Assembly: GCA_016840125.1 (NCBI GenBank)
Contig: JAEOSY010000294.1
Coordinates: 1 to 9,049 of the forward strand
Length of the DNA: 9,049 nucleotides
DNA from: Candidatus Helarchaeota archaeon
GTDB taxonomy: Archaea; Asgardarchaeota; Lokiarchaeia; Helarchaeales; HEL-GB-A
Direction: 5' to 3'
Positions 1 through 6,889 of the stretch are shown here, piece by piece. Positions within the stretch are counted from its first letter, which is position 1, and every line of letters starts with the position of its first letter. Under the pieces are notes generated by a model that was not told the DNA's origin, did no database searches, and saw only the letters and a program-made list of their open reading frames with translations. The translations under genes were made by a program, and so were the position numbers.

Positions 1-2
1 CA

Positions 3-272
3 GTGGGGTCCTTAATTGAAGAAAATACAGTTTGTGCGACTGGTTCTGGAACACCCTTCGCTTTAGGTGTGCTTGAAGATGCCTATTCCGAAAAAATTAC
101 CATTAATGATGCCATTCCCCTTGCCATAAAAAGTGTGAGGACCGCGATTGAGAGGGACATCGGTTCGGGTAATGGAATTGATGTAATTTCAATCCAGAAA
201 GAAAAGGGATATAGCGAAATAAGTGATCAAGTAATTACCGCACAGCTAAAGAAAATTGGAAAAGAATTATGA
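3..272 (+). CDS. psmB: Proteasome beta subunit, C-terminal fragment
   Basis: This is the 3' end of a gene that begins before the window; the open frame enters at base 3 and ends at TGA 270-272, giving about 89 residues. The GTG at base 3 is internal and not the true start. The residues CATGSGTPFALGVLE match the conserved C-terminal half of archaeal 20S proteasome beta subunits. The following helix-rich segment (DAIPLAIKSVRTAIERD, then IDVISIQKEKGY) is also typical. The beta subunits form the inner catalytic rings of the cytoplasmic 20S proteasome. The catalytic N-terminal threonine lies outside the window, so activity cannot be judged. The gene is followed 80 bases later by aCPSF1 on the same strand, an arrangement seen in other archaea to the best of my memory. 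Confidence 0.9.
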   Translation: MGSLIEENTVCATGSGTPFALGVLEDAYSEKITINDAIPLAIKSVRTAIERDIGSGNGIDVISIQKEKGYSEISDQVITAQLKKIGKEL

Positions 273-352
273 TTCAAACATAATTTCCGCTCATTATTTC
301 ATTTTATTAAGCAAGAGTCGACAGAAATAAACAGGTATACTGAGGTAAAAAT

Positions 353-2266
353 ATGCTTATTGAAAGTGTTCTATCAGATCTTAAGAATTTAATTATCGAA
401 AATCTTCCAGAGAATGTTAATATATCTACTATTGAATTTGAAGGTCCGGAAATCGCGTTATATTCAAAAAATCCCAAAATTCTCTTAGAATCGAGAGAAA
501 TCGTAAAAGATATTGCTAGAAAAATCCGAAAAAGGCTTGTCATTCGATCAGATCCGTCAGTACGTCTTGATCAGGAAGAAGCCAAAAAAATTATCTTAGA
601 ATTATGTCCAGAGGATGCTGGAATTACATCAATTTCCTTTGATCCGAATGTCGGCGAAGCGATTATTGAAGCAAAAAAGCCAGGTTTGGTAATTGGACGT
701 GGAGGATTAACATTAAAACAGATTACAGAAAGCGTACTCTGGCGTCCATCTGTAATCCGAACGCCTCCTTTAACCTCAAATATGGTTTTAAAGTTAAGAC
801 ATGCAATAAAGCAGGATAGTGAGAAGAGAAAAAAGCTGCTAAAAAAAATTGGGATGCGTATCCATCGTCCAATTTTTCTGAAGGATGATTATGTAAGATT
901 AACTGCATTAGGAGGATTTAGAGAGGTAGGACGATCCTGTATTTTAATCCAAACCCCAAAAAGCACTGTATTATTGGATTGCGGGATCAATGTGGGATCC
1001 TCCGCACGGTCCAATATTTATCCTTATTTAAACATCAATGATTTTAGTATTGAGGATTTAGATGCAGTTATTATAGGCCATGCTCATTTGGATCATCAGG
1101 GGCTAGTTCCATTTCTTTATAAGTATGGATATGATGGTCCTGTGTACTGTACCAAACCAACTAGAAACTTGATGACCTTACTCCAATTGGATTATCTCGA
1201 TGTTAGTGAACGAGAGGGGAGATTACGTCCCTATAGTCAGAAAGACATTAAAAAAGCAATCCTTCATAATATAAGCCTTTCTTATGGTGAAGTGACAGAC
1301 ATTGCACCTGATATTCGGCTAACCTTGCATAATGCAGGGCATATTTTGGGCTCCTCTATTATTCATCTTCATATTGGTGATGGGTTATACAATCTAGCTT
1401 ACACAGGTGATTTTAAATTCGCAAAAACGAGACTTTTAGAACCAGCAACCACCTCCTTTCCACGATTGGAAACGCTTATTGTTGAAAGCACATACGGAGC
1501 ACCTAAAGATACCATGCCGTCTCGTCGAGAATCGGAAAAACAACTCGCAAATATTATAAATAGGACGGTACGGGTAAATGGCAAAGTTATAATTCCCGTC
1601 CTTGCAGTTGGTAGAGCTCAAGAGTTATTGATTATTATTGAAGAATATATGAGGAGAGGGTTAATTGATGAAGTTCCAGTCTATATTGATGGATTAATTT
1701 CAGAAGCAACAGCTATTCATACAACACATCCAGAATATCTTTCAAGAGATTTGCGTGAAATGATCTTTCACCAAGGGATGAATCCATTCCTTTCTGAATT
1801 CTTCGTCCAAGTAGATAATGTTTCTGTACGTTCTGATATCATCGAAGGTGATCCATGTATCATCATGGCAACTTCGGGTATGTTAAATGGTGGACCCTCT
1901 GTTGAGTACTTCCGCCGTTTGGCACCAAATCCTGAGAATACATTGGTATTTGTCTCCTATCAAGTCGAAGGAACCTTGGGGAGGCGAGTTCAGAAAGGAT
2001 GGCGTGAAATACCAATGAAAATGAACCGTAATCGAACTGAGGCAGTGCACGTAAAAATGAATATAGTCACAAATGAGGGATTTTCAGGCCATTCATCTCG
2101 CCAACAAATTATTAATTTCATCCGCAAGGTTGATCCAAAACCTGAGCGAATAATTACTAACCACGGGGAAAATTCTAAATGTACGGGACTCGCCAGCTCC
2201 ATCCATAAATTATTACGTATTGAAACCAGAGCCCCACAGAATTTAGAAACAATTAGATTAAAATAG
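353..2266 (+). CDS. aCPSF1 / FttA ribonuclease (KH + metallo-beta-lactamase + beta-CASP)
   Basis: This 637-residue protein is the archaeal relative of eukaryotic CPSF73, an endonuclease known to cleave nascent transcripts at U-rich 3' ends and drive transcription termination. Residues 1 to about 175 hold the two N-terminal KH-like RNA-binding domains, with a GRGG loop at 115-118. The metallo-beta-lactamase core follows. It has the zinc-binding HAHLDH at 243-248, a histidine at 330 in NAGHILGS, and an aspartate at 353 in TGDFK. The beta-CASP region shows VESTYG (375-381), VLAVGRAQE (416-424), a histidine near 456, and the C-terminal NHG with H604. All the expected metal ligands appear intact and the length is normal. 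The ATG at 353 is preceded by GAGGT at 342-346 with good spacing. It probably shares a transcript with psmB upstream and the PUA gene 33 bases downstream. Confidence 0.95.
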   Translation: MLIESVLSDLKNLIIENLPENVNISTIEFEGPEIALYSKNPKILLESREIVKDIARKIRKRLVIRSDPSVRLDQEEAKKIILELCPEDAGITSISFDPNVGEAIIEAKKPGLVIGRGGLTLKQITESVLWRPSVIRTPPLTSNMVLKLRHAIKQDSEKRKKLLKKIGMRIHRPIFLKDDYVRLTALGGFREVGRSCILIQTPKSTVLLDCGINVGSSARSNIYPYLNINDFSIEDLDAVIIGHAHLDHQGLVPFLYKYGYDGPVYCTKPTRNLMTLLQLDYLDVSEREGRLRPYSQKDIKKAILHNISLSYGEVTDIAPDIRLTLHNAGHILGSSIIHLHIGDGLYNLAYTGDFKFAKTRLLEPATTSFPRLETLIVESTYGAPKDTMPSRRESEKQLANIINRTVRVNGKVIIPVLAVGRAQELLIIIEEYMRRGLIDEVPVYIDGLISEATAIHTTHPEYLSRDLREMIFHQGMNPFLSEFFVQVDNVSVRSDIIEGDPCIIMATSGMLNGGPSVEYFRRLAPNPENTLVFVSYQVEGTLGRRVQKGWREIPMKMNRNRTEAVHVKMNIVTNEGFSGHSSRQQIINFIRKVDPKPERIITNHGENSKCTGLASSIHKLLRIETRAPQNLETIRLK

Positions 2267-2299
2267 AGTCAGATTCACGGATTGCGGTGCTTTCAAAGC

Positions 2300-2806
2300 T
2301 TGAAAATTAAAAATAGGCATTTCATGAAATCAGGGGATGTTAAAAAATTACAAAACAAAATTCAAGAGATCTTCCCGAACTCTGATAAGCTCTTTGGAAA
2401 GCGGGATAAAGTGGAAAAAGGTAATGTGGAAGATGGGACTACATTAATTTTTATTAATGGTGAGTTAGTTCTTTTCGAAATTGGAGAACAACTCATTCCA
2501 TTTCTTAGAATTCTTTTAAAAAACTTAATCCAACTCCCAAAAATCGTGGTGGATAAAGGGGCTATTCCTTTTATTACAAGAGGCGCAACGGTGATGAAAC
2601 CAGGCATAGTTGCTGCTGATGATAGTATCAAAAAAGGTGACTATGTAGTTATTGTGGATGAAAACCATAATAAGGCCTTGGCAGTCGGACTTGCATTAAT
2701 AGACGCAAGTGAAATATCTAAAGAAAAAAAGGGGAAAGCTATAAAAACGATTCATTATATTGGAGACAAGATGTGGGATTTTGGTAAACGTTTTGATGGT
2801 AAATAA
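2300..2806 (+). CDS. PUA-domain RNA-binding protein (MCT-1-like)
   Basis: This is a small archaeal PUA protein of about 168 residues, related in layout to eukaryotic MCT-1 (MCTS1), which binds the small ribosomal subunit in translation initiation and recycling. The N-terminal domain begins KIKNRHFMKSGDVKKL, followed by a beta-rich segment (TLIFINGELVLFEI). The C-terminal PUA domain occupies about residues 82-162, with VDKGAIPFITRGATVMKPGIV, a DYVVIVDE strand, ALAVG and a final HYIGDKMWDFG. The start is uncertain. TTG at 2300 keeps the conserved KxKNRHF start and has GCGGTG about ten bases upstream. TTG 2282 would add six unlikely residues, and ATG 2324 would cut into the conserved N-terminus. 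The gene lies 33 bases after aCPSF1 and is probably co-transcribed. The exact cellular role in archaea is not established. Confidence 0.85.
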   Translation: MKIKNRHFMKSGDVKKLQNKIQEIFPNSDKLFGKRDKVEKGNVEDGTTLIFINGELVLFEIGEQLIPFLRILLKNLIQLPKIVVDKGAIPFITRGATVMKPGIVAADDSIKKGDYVVIVDENHNKALAVGLALIDASEISKEKKGKAIKTIHYIGDKMWDFGKRFDGK

Positions 2807-2902
2807 TTTACAGCTTTTATCATTCCATTATAGATTTACAAAATTCTCTTACGAAAATTTTAAGAATTTCCATCACCCACGATCATTAAATAAAGTAGGA
2901 AC

Positions 2903-2911
2903 ATAAAAATA
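2903..2911 (+). promoter_or_regulatory. Possible TATA box for the LSm-L37e pair
   Basis: An AT-rich ATAAAAATA lies in the 140-base gap before the LSm gene, with purine-rich AGTAGGAAC just upstream as a weak BRE-like element. A start about 26 bases downstream would give a short leader that still contains the ribosome binding site at 2934-2939. The surrounding DNA is AT-rich, so chance matches are likely. Confidence 0.3.
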
Positions 2912-2946
2912 AAGTTGAAATTTTAAAGAGATTGGTGAGAAAGATT

Positions 2947-3213
2947 ATGGCGACTTTAATGAACAAACCATTGGAACTCCTCTCAAAATCGTTGGATATG
3001 CGAGTCCTCATTAAATTAAAAGGTGGAAGAGAACTACGCGGGAAATTAAGAGGTTTTGATCAACATATGAACCTAGTTTTAGAAGATGCGGAAGAAGTAC
3101 GAATGGGTGAAGAAGGGCAAGAAGTCCTCAAGGTTGGAACTATCATTGTTCGTGGTGACAATGTTATTATTATCAGTCCCCCTCGCGTCCATATTCCACG
3201 CTCAAAGGAGTAA
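2947..3213 (+). CDS. LSm / Sm-like archaeal RNA-binding protein (SmAP)
   Basis: This 88-residue protein is a member of the Sm/LSm family, which forms ring-shaped oligomers that bind U-rich RNA. The Sm1 motif covers about residues 17-48: a basic [27 protein letters not shown] with the conserved G, D and N residues. The Sm2 motif is [15 protein letters not shown] at 64-78, including the hallmark IxRGxNV pattern. I chose ATG 2947 because GGTGAG at 2934-2939 is a well-spaced ribosome binding site. The in-frame TTG 2932 and GTG 2935 overlap that site and would add only five residues. The L37e gene follows after 44 bases. LSm next to L37e is a common archaeal gene pair, which supports co-expression with translation genes. 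Confidence 0.93.
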   Translation: MATLMNKPLELLSKSLDMRVLIKLKGGRELRGKLRGFDQHMNLVLEDAEEVRMGEEGQEVLKVGTIIVRGDNVIIISPPRVHIPRSKE

Positions 3214-3257
3214 AATCAAGAAACTTATTCTTTTATCGAAACAAAGTAGGTGATATT

Positions 3258-3443
3258 ATGGGAAAAGGAACTCCTTCTTTTGGAAAGCACCAAAAAAAGA
3301 CACATATTCGGTGTAGACGCTGTGGTCGTCATTCATATCACGTTCGCCATAAACAATGTGCCGCTTGTGGTTTTGGCAGAAGCAAAAAGATCACACAGTA
3401 TAGCTGGCAAAATAAAAAGGTGAACAAAGTCCGCTTAGTTTAA
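3258..3443 (+). CDS. rpl37e: 50S ribosomal protein L37e
   Basis: This 61-residue basic protein of the large ribosomal subunit occurs in archaea and eukaryotes and is absent from bacteria. It starts [16 protein letters not shown], the family signature. It carries a four-cysteine zinc-binding site with CRRC (C19, C22) and CAAC (C34, C37). The C-terminal tail ends in [11 protein letters not shown]. Length and motifs are normal for the family. The ATG at 3258 follows an AGGTGAT at 3248-3254, a ribosome binding site with rather short spacing. It is the second gene of the LSm-L37e pair. The tRNA array begins 110 bases downstream on the same strand. Confidence 0.96.
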   Translation: MGKGTPSFGKHQKKTHIRCRRCGRHSYHVRHKQCAACGFGRSKKITQYSWQNKKVNKVRLV

Positions 3444-3528
3444 TTTGATTAGAATTTTTAAAATCTCTCGATAATAAAGAGAAAGTAAACGTTTCTAAAA
3501 GAACTAATTATCAAATCAAAAATAACTC

Positions 3529-3538
3529 AAATATAAAG
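3529..3538 (+). promoter_or_regulatory. Possible TATA box for the tRNA array
   Basis: AAATATAAAG sits about 20 bases before the first base of tRNA-Ala. This is slightly close for a TATA box placed 25-27 bases before the start site, but it would give transcription starting at or very near the tRNA 5' end. The assignment is by position only, since the whole 3444-3553 gap is AT-rich. Confidence 0.35.
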
Positions 3539-3553
3539 TGAGATAAGTTTAAT

Positions 3554-3627
3554 GGGCCGGTAGATCAGCCTGGAAGATCACCTCGTTGGCATCGAGGAGG
3601 CCGCGGGTCCGAATCCCGCCCGGTCCA
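3554..3627 (+). tRNA. tRNA-Ala (anticodon GGC)
   Basis: A full cloverleaf is visible: acceptor GGGCCGG (3554-3560) pairs with CCGGTCC (3620-3626), then discriminator A at 3627. The third pair is G-T, the G3-U70 pair that defines alanine tRNAs. The D-stem is GATC with GATC. The anticodon stem CCTCG/CGAGG encloses loop TTGGCAT with anticodon GGC at 3588-3590, reading GCC and GCU. The T-stem is GCGGG/CCCGC. There is no intron and the terminal CCA is not encoded. Oddly, the T-loop is TCCGAAT, with C at 3609 where position 55 is almost always T (pseudouridine). Confidence 0.95.
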
Positions 3628-3650
3628 CCTCCCAACTCAGAAAAATTAAT

Positions 3651-3723
3651 GGCCGAGGTGGGGTAGCGGTAGTCCTAGAGGACTGTGGATCCTCTGGCCC
3701 GGGTTCAATTCCCGGTCTCGGCC
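3651..3723 (+). tRNA. tRNA-His (anticodon GTG)
   Basis: The cloverleaf has acceptor GCCGAGG (3652-3658) paired with TCTCGGC (3716-3722). The extra 5' G at 3651 (G-1) faces the discriminator C at 3723; both are histidine identity features. The anticodon stem GAGGA/TCCTC encloses loop CTGTGGA, with GTG at 3685-3687. The T-arm is CCGGG TTCAATT CCCGG. There is no intron. It lies 23 bases after tRNA-Ala and is probably processed from the same transcript. Confidence 0.95.
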
Positions 3724-3728
3724 CTCAC

Positions 3729-3800
3729 CCCATAATATCTGAGTTAGCCAAAGGAACAGGGTTTAAAATCTTGTAGTATAGGGCTGCATGAATATATGCA
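3729..3800 (+). pseudogene. Decayed tRNA-Leu(TAA)-like remnant
   Basis: Bases 3736-3781 align with 3805-3851 of the intact tRNA-Leu downstream, at roughly 36 of 47 positions with one gap. Nearly all differences are transitions towards A or T. The D-arm core GCCAAAGG and the anticodon stem CAGGG/TCTTG (two G-T pairs) survive, with loop TTTAAAA and apparent anticodon TAA. There is no 3' acceptor strand to match the would-be 5' strand CCCATAA, and no TTC T-loop; TGCAT/ATGCA pairs in its place and runs into the next tRNA. It is most likely a tandem-duplication relic. A half-gene of a split tRNA is a remote alternative. Confidence 0.55.
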
Positions 3801-3910
3801 GAGGTATCCGAGCATGGCCAAAGGAGCAGGGCTTAGGACCCTGTAGTGTAGACTTTCGTGGGTTCAAAACGAAATGAACAATTCATTTTGGGAAACTCCC
3901 ACCCTCTGCA
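3798..3910 (+). tRNA. tRNA-Leu (anticodon TAG) with T-loop intron
   Basis: Acceptor GCAGAGG (3798-3804) pairs with CCTCTGC (3903-3909), discriminator A at 3910. The D-arm is typical of archaeal leucine tRNA (TCCGAG..GGCCAAAGG). The anticodon stem CAGGG/CCCTG holds loop CTTAGGA with TAG at 3834-3836, reading CUN codons. A long variable arm (3844-3857) marks it as class II. The T-stem GTGGG (3858-3862) and CCCAC (3898-3902) are separated by 35 bases instead of seven. Removing 3869-3896 gives GTGGGTTCAAATCCCAC, a perfect archaeal T-arm, and an 85-nt mature tRNA. The gene ends directly before a U-rich tract. CCA is not encoded. Confidence 0.92.
3869..3896 (+). other. 28-nt BHB intron in tRNA-Leu T-loop (position 59/60)
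   Basis: Outer helix GTGGG/CCCAC; central four positions TTCA (3863-3866) facing GGAA (3891-3894), with three pairs and one A-G mismatch. The 5' bulge is AAA (3867-3869), the inner helix CGAAATGAA (3870-3878) pairs with TTCATTTTG (3882-3890) over a CAA loop, and the 3' bulge is ACT (3895-3897). Cutting after the second base of each bulge, as the archaeal splicing endonuclease does, restores the consensus T-loop TTCAAAT. Confidence 0.85.
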
Positions 3911-3922
3911 TTTCTCTTTTTT
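3911..3922 (+). terminator. U-rich terminator after the tRNA array
   Basis: TTTCTCTTTTTT follows the last base of tRNA-Leu directly. Archaeal RNA polymerase stops at such U-tracts, and aCPSF1, encoded in this window, is known to assist cleavage and termination at them. No hairpin of its own is evident. Confidence 0.6.
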
Positions 3923-3967
3923 CAAACTAACATTTAAAATACTTCCTTTTAAAATCAATAAAAGATT

Positions 3968-3973
3968 AAAAAA
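3968..3973 (-). terminator. U-tract terminator after tldE
   Basis: Six As on the + strand read as TTTTTT on the - strand, about 20 bases past the tldE stop and preceded by pyrimidine-rich CTCTCTTC. Together with the tract at 3911-3922 it separates the convergent tRNA and tldDE units. Confidence 0.5.
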
Positions 3974-3991
3974 GAAGAGAGGTGAGGGTAT

Positions 3992-5329
3992 TTATGATGA
4001 GAGGGTTAGGCCGGAAAATTTTATGTAAGGAAATTTATAATTAGCCTCTGTAATTAGTTCTTTTGAAATACCTTCTATAGAATTTATCATTTCGAAAATA
4101 TTTCCACTTAAATTCCCACCTTTAATCGGACTAGACCGTTTACCATCTTCAATAAGATAGCCATTTCGTATCTCCGAACCGAAATCCCCCGTGACTTCTG
4201 AAGGATTTAACCATGAGAATTCATCAATGATCAACCCATATTTCATTGATGAAATTAATTCCTCTAAGGATTGAGACCCTGAGTTAATTTCTAAGCTTGT
4301 TAGAGAGTTTGATATCGTACCCTCAGCGGTCCTTATACCATTTCCAGTGGATTGGGTTTGTTGGAGGGCTGCATACTTCTGATCGAAGAGAAAATTTGAG
4401 AAGATACCTTTTTTAATTAGGGAATTACGTCTATGTGGATTACCTTCGCCATCCCAATTTGCAATAGCGGTGGCATTCTCTAATACGCCATTATCAGTAA
4501 GAGAAAACTCCTCAATTGCTACTTTTTTACCAGGTTGAAATCTAGAAATCTTTTCAGCGAGAGCTCGACCCGTTGAATGGGTTCCAAGTGTTTTAAAAAA
4601 GGCGTCTTTTAGAACGTTCGGCGGGAAAATCACGGTGATGGATTCTGCAGGATTGGGAATATTCGCTTCTAATGAATCAACAGCGAGTTCAGCCCAATTA
4701 GCTAGCCTTAATGAAAAATCTAGCTGATTGGAGTTTTTAACGGTGCTTCGTCCCCAAAATTCAGCTAATTTACCGTTCTCTTCAGCTTTCAAGGGGTATT
4801 CTAAGTAGAATGTGGTTTTTACATCGTTTAAAGAGACCCCTTCACAATTTTGTAATGCTTTAGATGATATATAAATCCTAAGTTTTCCAAAGGTAGGGTG
4901 AACTTGTTTAAGATTCTGAATTACGCTTTGTAATTCTTCAGTTTTTTCTAAAAGAACCGCTTCCGGATCATTTACTACTTTTTCCTCCGCCAATTTTAGC
5001 TTTGGATAGGTTTGACCAGGCTGTGGCAAATCATATTTGGAAGAAATGTTTAATTTCGCTAATTTCTGTGAATCTTTGATTAATTGATCAATAATAGAAG
5101 GTTTTAATGAATTCGCTTTTATTACTCCTACCCCGAACTGATCGTCTTTAGCATGAAAAGTGCGGATGATATAATATGAATTGACCGCATGTCGAGTTAT
5201 TTCCAAGTCATACTGACGAAATTGGTTCTCATATATATCGGTCATTTTACAATAAACATCCCACATGGAGATATTTTGAGCTTTTATTCGATCTATAACC
5301 AAATCCATGATTTCATTTAGGGAGATCAT
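3992..5329 (-). CDS. tldE: TldE/PmbA family protein
   Basis: This 445-residue protein is the partner of TldD. In the known TldD/TldE protease the two form a heterodimer; TldD carries the metal site and TldE, which lacks it, contributes to the substrate channel. Here no HExxxH is present, as expected for TldE. Family landmarks include NWDGEGNPHRRNSLIKKGIF at 291-310 (the usual D-GEG-P segment), then QSTGNGIRT, and SPIKGGNLSGNIFEMINSI at 400-418. The N-terminal third (to about residue 100) is the usual alpha/beta domain. The ATG overlaps the tldD stop as ATGA (5326-5329). A GGTGAG at 5337-5342, inside the end of tldD, is the ribosome binding site, so translation is probably coupled. Bacterial TldDE matures microcin B17 and degrades unfolded peptides; the natural archaeal substrate is unknown. 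Confidence 0.92.
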   Translation of the reverse strand: MISLNEIMDLVIDRIKAQNISMWDVYCKMTDIYENQFRQYDLEITRHAVNSYYIIRTFHAKDDQFGVGVIKANSLKPSIIDQLIKDSQKLAKLNISSKYDLPQPGQTYPKLKLAEEKVVNDPEAVLLEKTEELQSVIQNLKQVHPTFGKLRIYISSKALQNCEGVSLNDVKTTFYLEYPLKAEENGKLAEFWGRSTVKNSNQLDFSLRLANWAELAVDSLEANIPNPAESITVIFPPNVLKDAFFKTLGTHSTGRALAEKISRFQPGKKVAIEEFSLTDNGVLENATAIANWDGEGNPHRRNSLIKKGIFSNFLFDQKYAALQQTQSTGNGIRTAEGTISNSLTSLEINSGSQSLEELISSMKYGLIIDEFSWLNPSEVTGDFGSEIRNGYLIEDGKRSSPIKGGNLSGNIFEMINSIEGISKELITEANYKFPYIKFSGLTLSS

Positions 5330-6729
5330 CCGGGACTCACCACCGCTGTTTGTGCTCTTAAATATGGTCCACCTGTCGTTACCGGGACGAAATCTTCATG
5401 ACCCTTCCCGCAGCTTCCTCCGTGGTATTGCACTGGACCTTTTCCAACAGCATCAATTGACTTCAACACTTCTAAAACATATCCACTGAGAGTGACAGCA
5501 CTTAATAATTTAGTCTTTTCACCATTCTCAATAAGATATCCCTTCTTTGAGGTTACTTGCATACCACCTGCGATTGGGTCTTCCATCCCGAAATATCCTC
5601 GAACTAACATAACCCCATATTTTAATCCTCCAATCATCTCCTCTAGTTTCCAATCACCTGCTTCAAAAAATGTATTGGTCATACGGACATGAAGTTTATT
5701 CGTGTAGGATTCTCGTCGTCCATTTCCTCCTGGAGGCAGATTCATGGCAGAAGCCGTGTATCTATCATGTAGGACATTAATTAAAACTCCATTTTCAACG
5801 AGTTGAGTTTTTTTTGCACGAATTCCCTCATCGTCGAAAAAGTACGAGCCTAATTCACCCTCTATAATCGGTGAATCAGAAATATTACAAATTTCAGATG
5901 TGACTTGCTTACCTATTAAGTCTTTCAAATATGAGCGATCACGAAGAATTTGATCAGCTTCTAATCCATGTCCAAAACTTTCATGGGCAATAAGCCCGGT
6001 CATATCATAATCCAAAATTACAGGAAAGGTTCCAGAAGGAGCTTTTTCGGACTTTAATAAATCGAGTGAATTTTGAACAACCTGTTCGATTTCATCATGA
6101 GTTAAGTTATTGATTAATTCGAATCCTACTTCACCAGCCTTTGAGAAATAATCAAATTCCATTCTAGTTCCTTCTTTTACGATCGGCTGAATAAAAAGCC
6201 GCAAACGTGGAATCTTCTGTCTTAATTCACACCCTTCATTATTCACAAAAATTCGCTCCATTGTAGAATCGAGATAGACAACTATAGGATTTATCACACG
6301 TTCATCCACTTTTCGGAGTTCATCATAAATTTCCCTTATTTTTTCGGCTTTTTGATCAATTGAAATTTCGGTTGGGGGAATTTTTCCTTGTATTTCTTTA
6401 TCTAGCTTCCAGTCCTCGAATTCTCGTAGTTTTATTGGTTTTTTTAATGGCGCATTTGATTTTTTGATCTTTTCTATAACATTTTCAAGTTCCTCCAGCT
6501 TCTGTAACCCGAATTCTCGCCATTTTCCTCCTTTATATCCACGCACTACCAACCCCTCCAGCTTTGGACGCATCACAAAACTCTCTTCGGTTCGACTCTT
6601 GAAAATTCGAGTCATTGACGAGGTATCATATAAGATATCAACATAAAGGTCCTTGCGATTAACTCCATCAACAGCCATTTTACATTTTTCAATTATTTCC
6701 TCGTAAGATCGGTCTTTCACTTCACTCAC
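5326..6729 (-). CDS. tldD: TldD metalloprotease
   Basis: This 467-residue protein is the catalytic subunit of the TldD/TldE peptidase (family M103-type). The active-site motif HESFGH is at 249-254, with H249 and H254 as metal ligands and E250 as the catalytic glutamate. The third ligand is probably C440, in the conserved GGSCGKGHEDFVPVTTGGP near the C-terminus. GLEADQ after the motif and VTLSGYVLEVLKSID (412-426) are also family features. Length is normal and nothing is missing. The likely start is GTG at 6729 with GAAGGAT at 6738-6744 as ribosome binding site; a second GTG at 6720 is less well placed. It is the first gene of a two-gene operon with tldE and is transcribed away from the 16S gene. 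A palindrome (6781-6796) and TATA-like sequence (6802-6809) lie upstream. Confidence 0.95.
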   Translation of the reverse strand: MSEVKDRSYEEIIEKCKMAVDGVNRKDLYVDILYDTSSMTRIFKSRTEESFVMRPKLEGLVVRGYKGGKWREFGLQKLEELENVIEKIKKSNAPLKKPIKLREFEDWKLDKEIQGKIPPTEISIDQKAEKIREIYDELRKVDERVINPIVVYLDSTMERIFVNNEGCELRQKIPRLRLFIQPIVKEGTRMEFDYFSKAGEVGFELINNLTHDEIEQVVQNSLDLLKSEKAPSGTFPVILDYDMTGLIAHESFGHGLEADQILRDRSYLKDLIGKQVTSEICNISDSPIIEGELGSYFFDDEGIRAKKTQLVENGVLINVLHDRYTASAMNLPPGGNGRRESYTNKLHVRMTNTFFEAGDWKLEEMIGGLKYGVMLVRGYFGMEDPIAGGMQVTSKKGYLIENGEKTKLLSAVTLSGYVLEVLKSIDAVGKGPVQYHGGSCGKGHEDFVPVTTGGPYLRAQTAVVSPG

Positions 6730-6780
6730 TCCAACTTATCCTTCATATTCTCTAATGCGCTATAGTATTTTAAGGCGAAC

Positions 6781-6796
6781 TACTCATTTTTGAGTA
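6781..6796. promoter_or_regulatory. Palindrome at the predicted tldD start site (possible operator)
   Basis: TACTCA-TTTT-TGAGTA is a perfect 6-base inverted repeat. It lies between the TATA-like sequence at 6802-6809 and the tldD start codon, at about the distance where transcription would begin. A bound dimeric repressor there would block initiation. No regulator is seen nearby. Confidence 0.4.
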
Positions 6797-6801
6797 AGGT
6801 A

Positions 6802-6809
6802 TTTATATA
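6802..6809. promoter_or_regulatory. TATA box, probably for tldD; could also serve the + strand
   Basis: TTTATATA reads as TATATAAA on the - strand. Towards tldD it predicts a start near 6780 and a leader of about 50 bases. The element is nearly symmetric; towards the + strand it would start RNA near 6832, just ahead of the BHB-shaped repeat. Confidence 0.5.
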
Positions 6810-6889
6810 TGCTCTTGTATAATGAATTTAGAAAACCCCCAATAAAAGATTCGGGAGTAAGGATTTCGAGGATGTTGGATTCTTCCAGA

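Noticed and set aside
2282..2299. TTG 2282 as the start of the PUA gene
   Set aside because: It would add six residues (MRCFQS) not expected before the conserved KIKNRHF, and the better-spaced GCGGTG fits TTG 2300.
3651..3723. Possible intron in tRNA-His or tRNA-Ala
   Set aside because: Both fold into complete cloverleaves of normal size with nothing left over.
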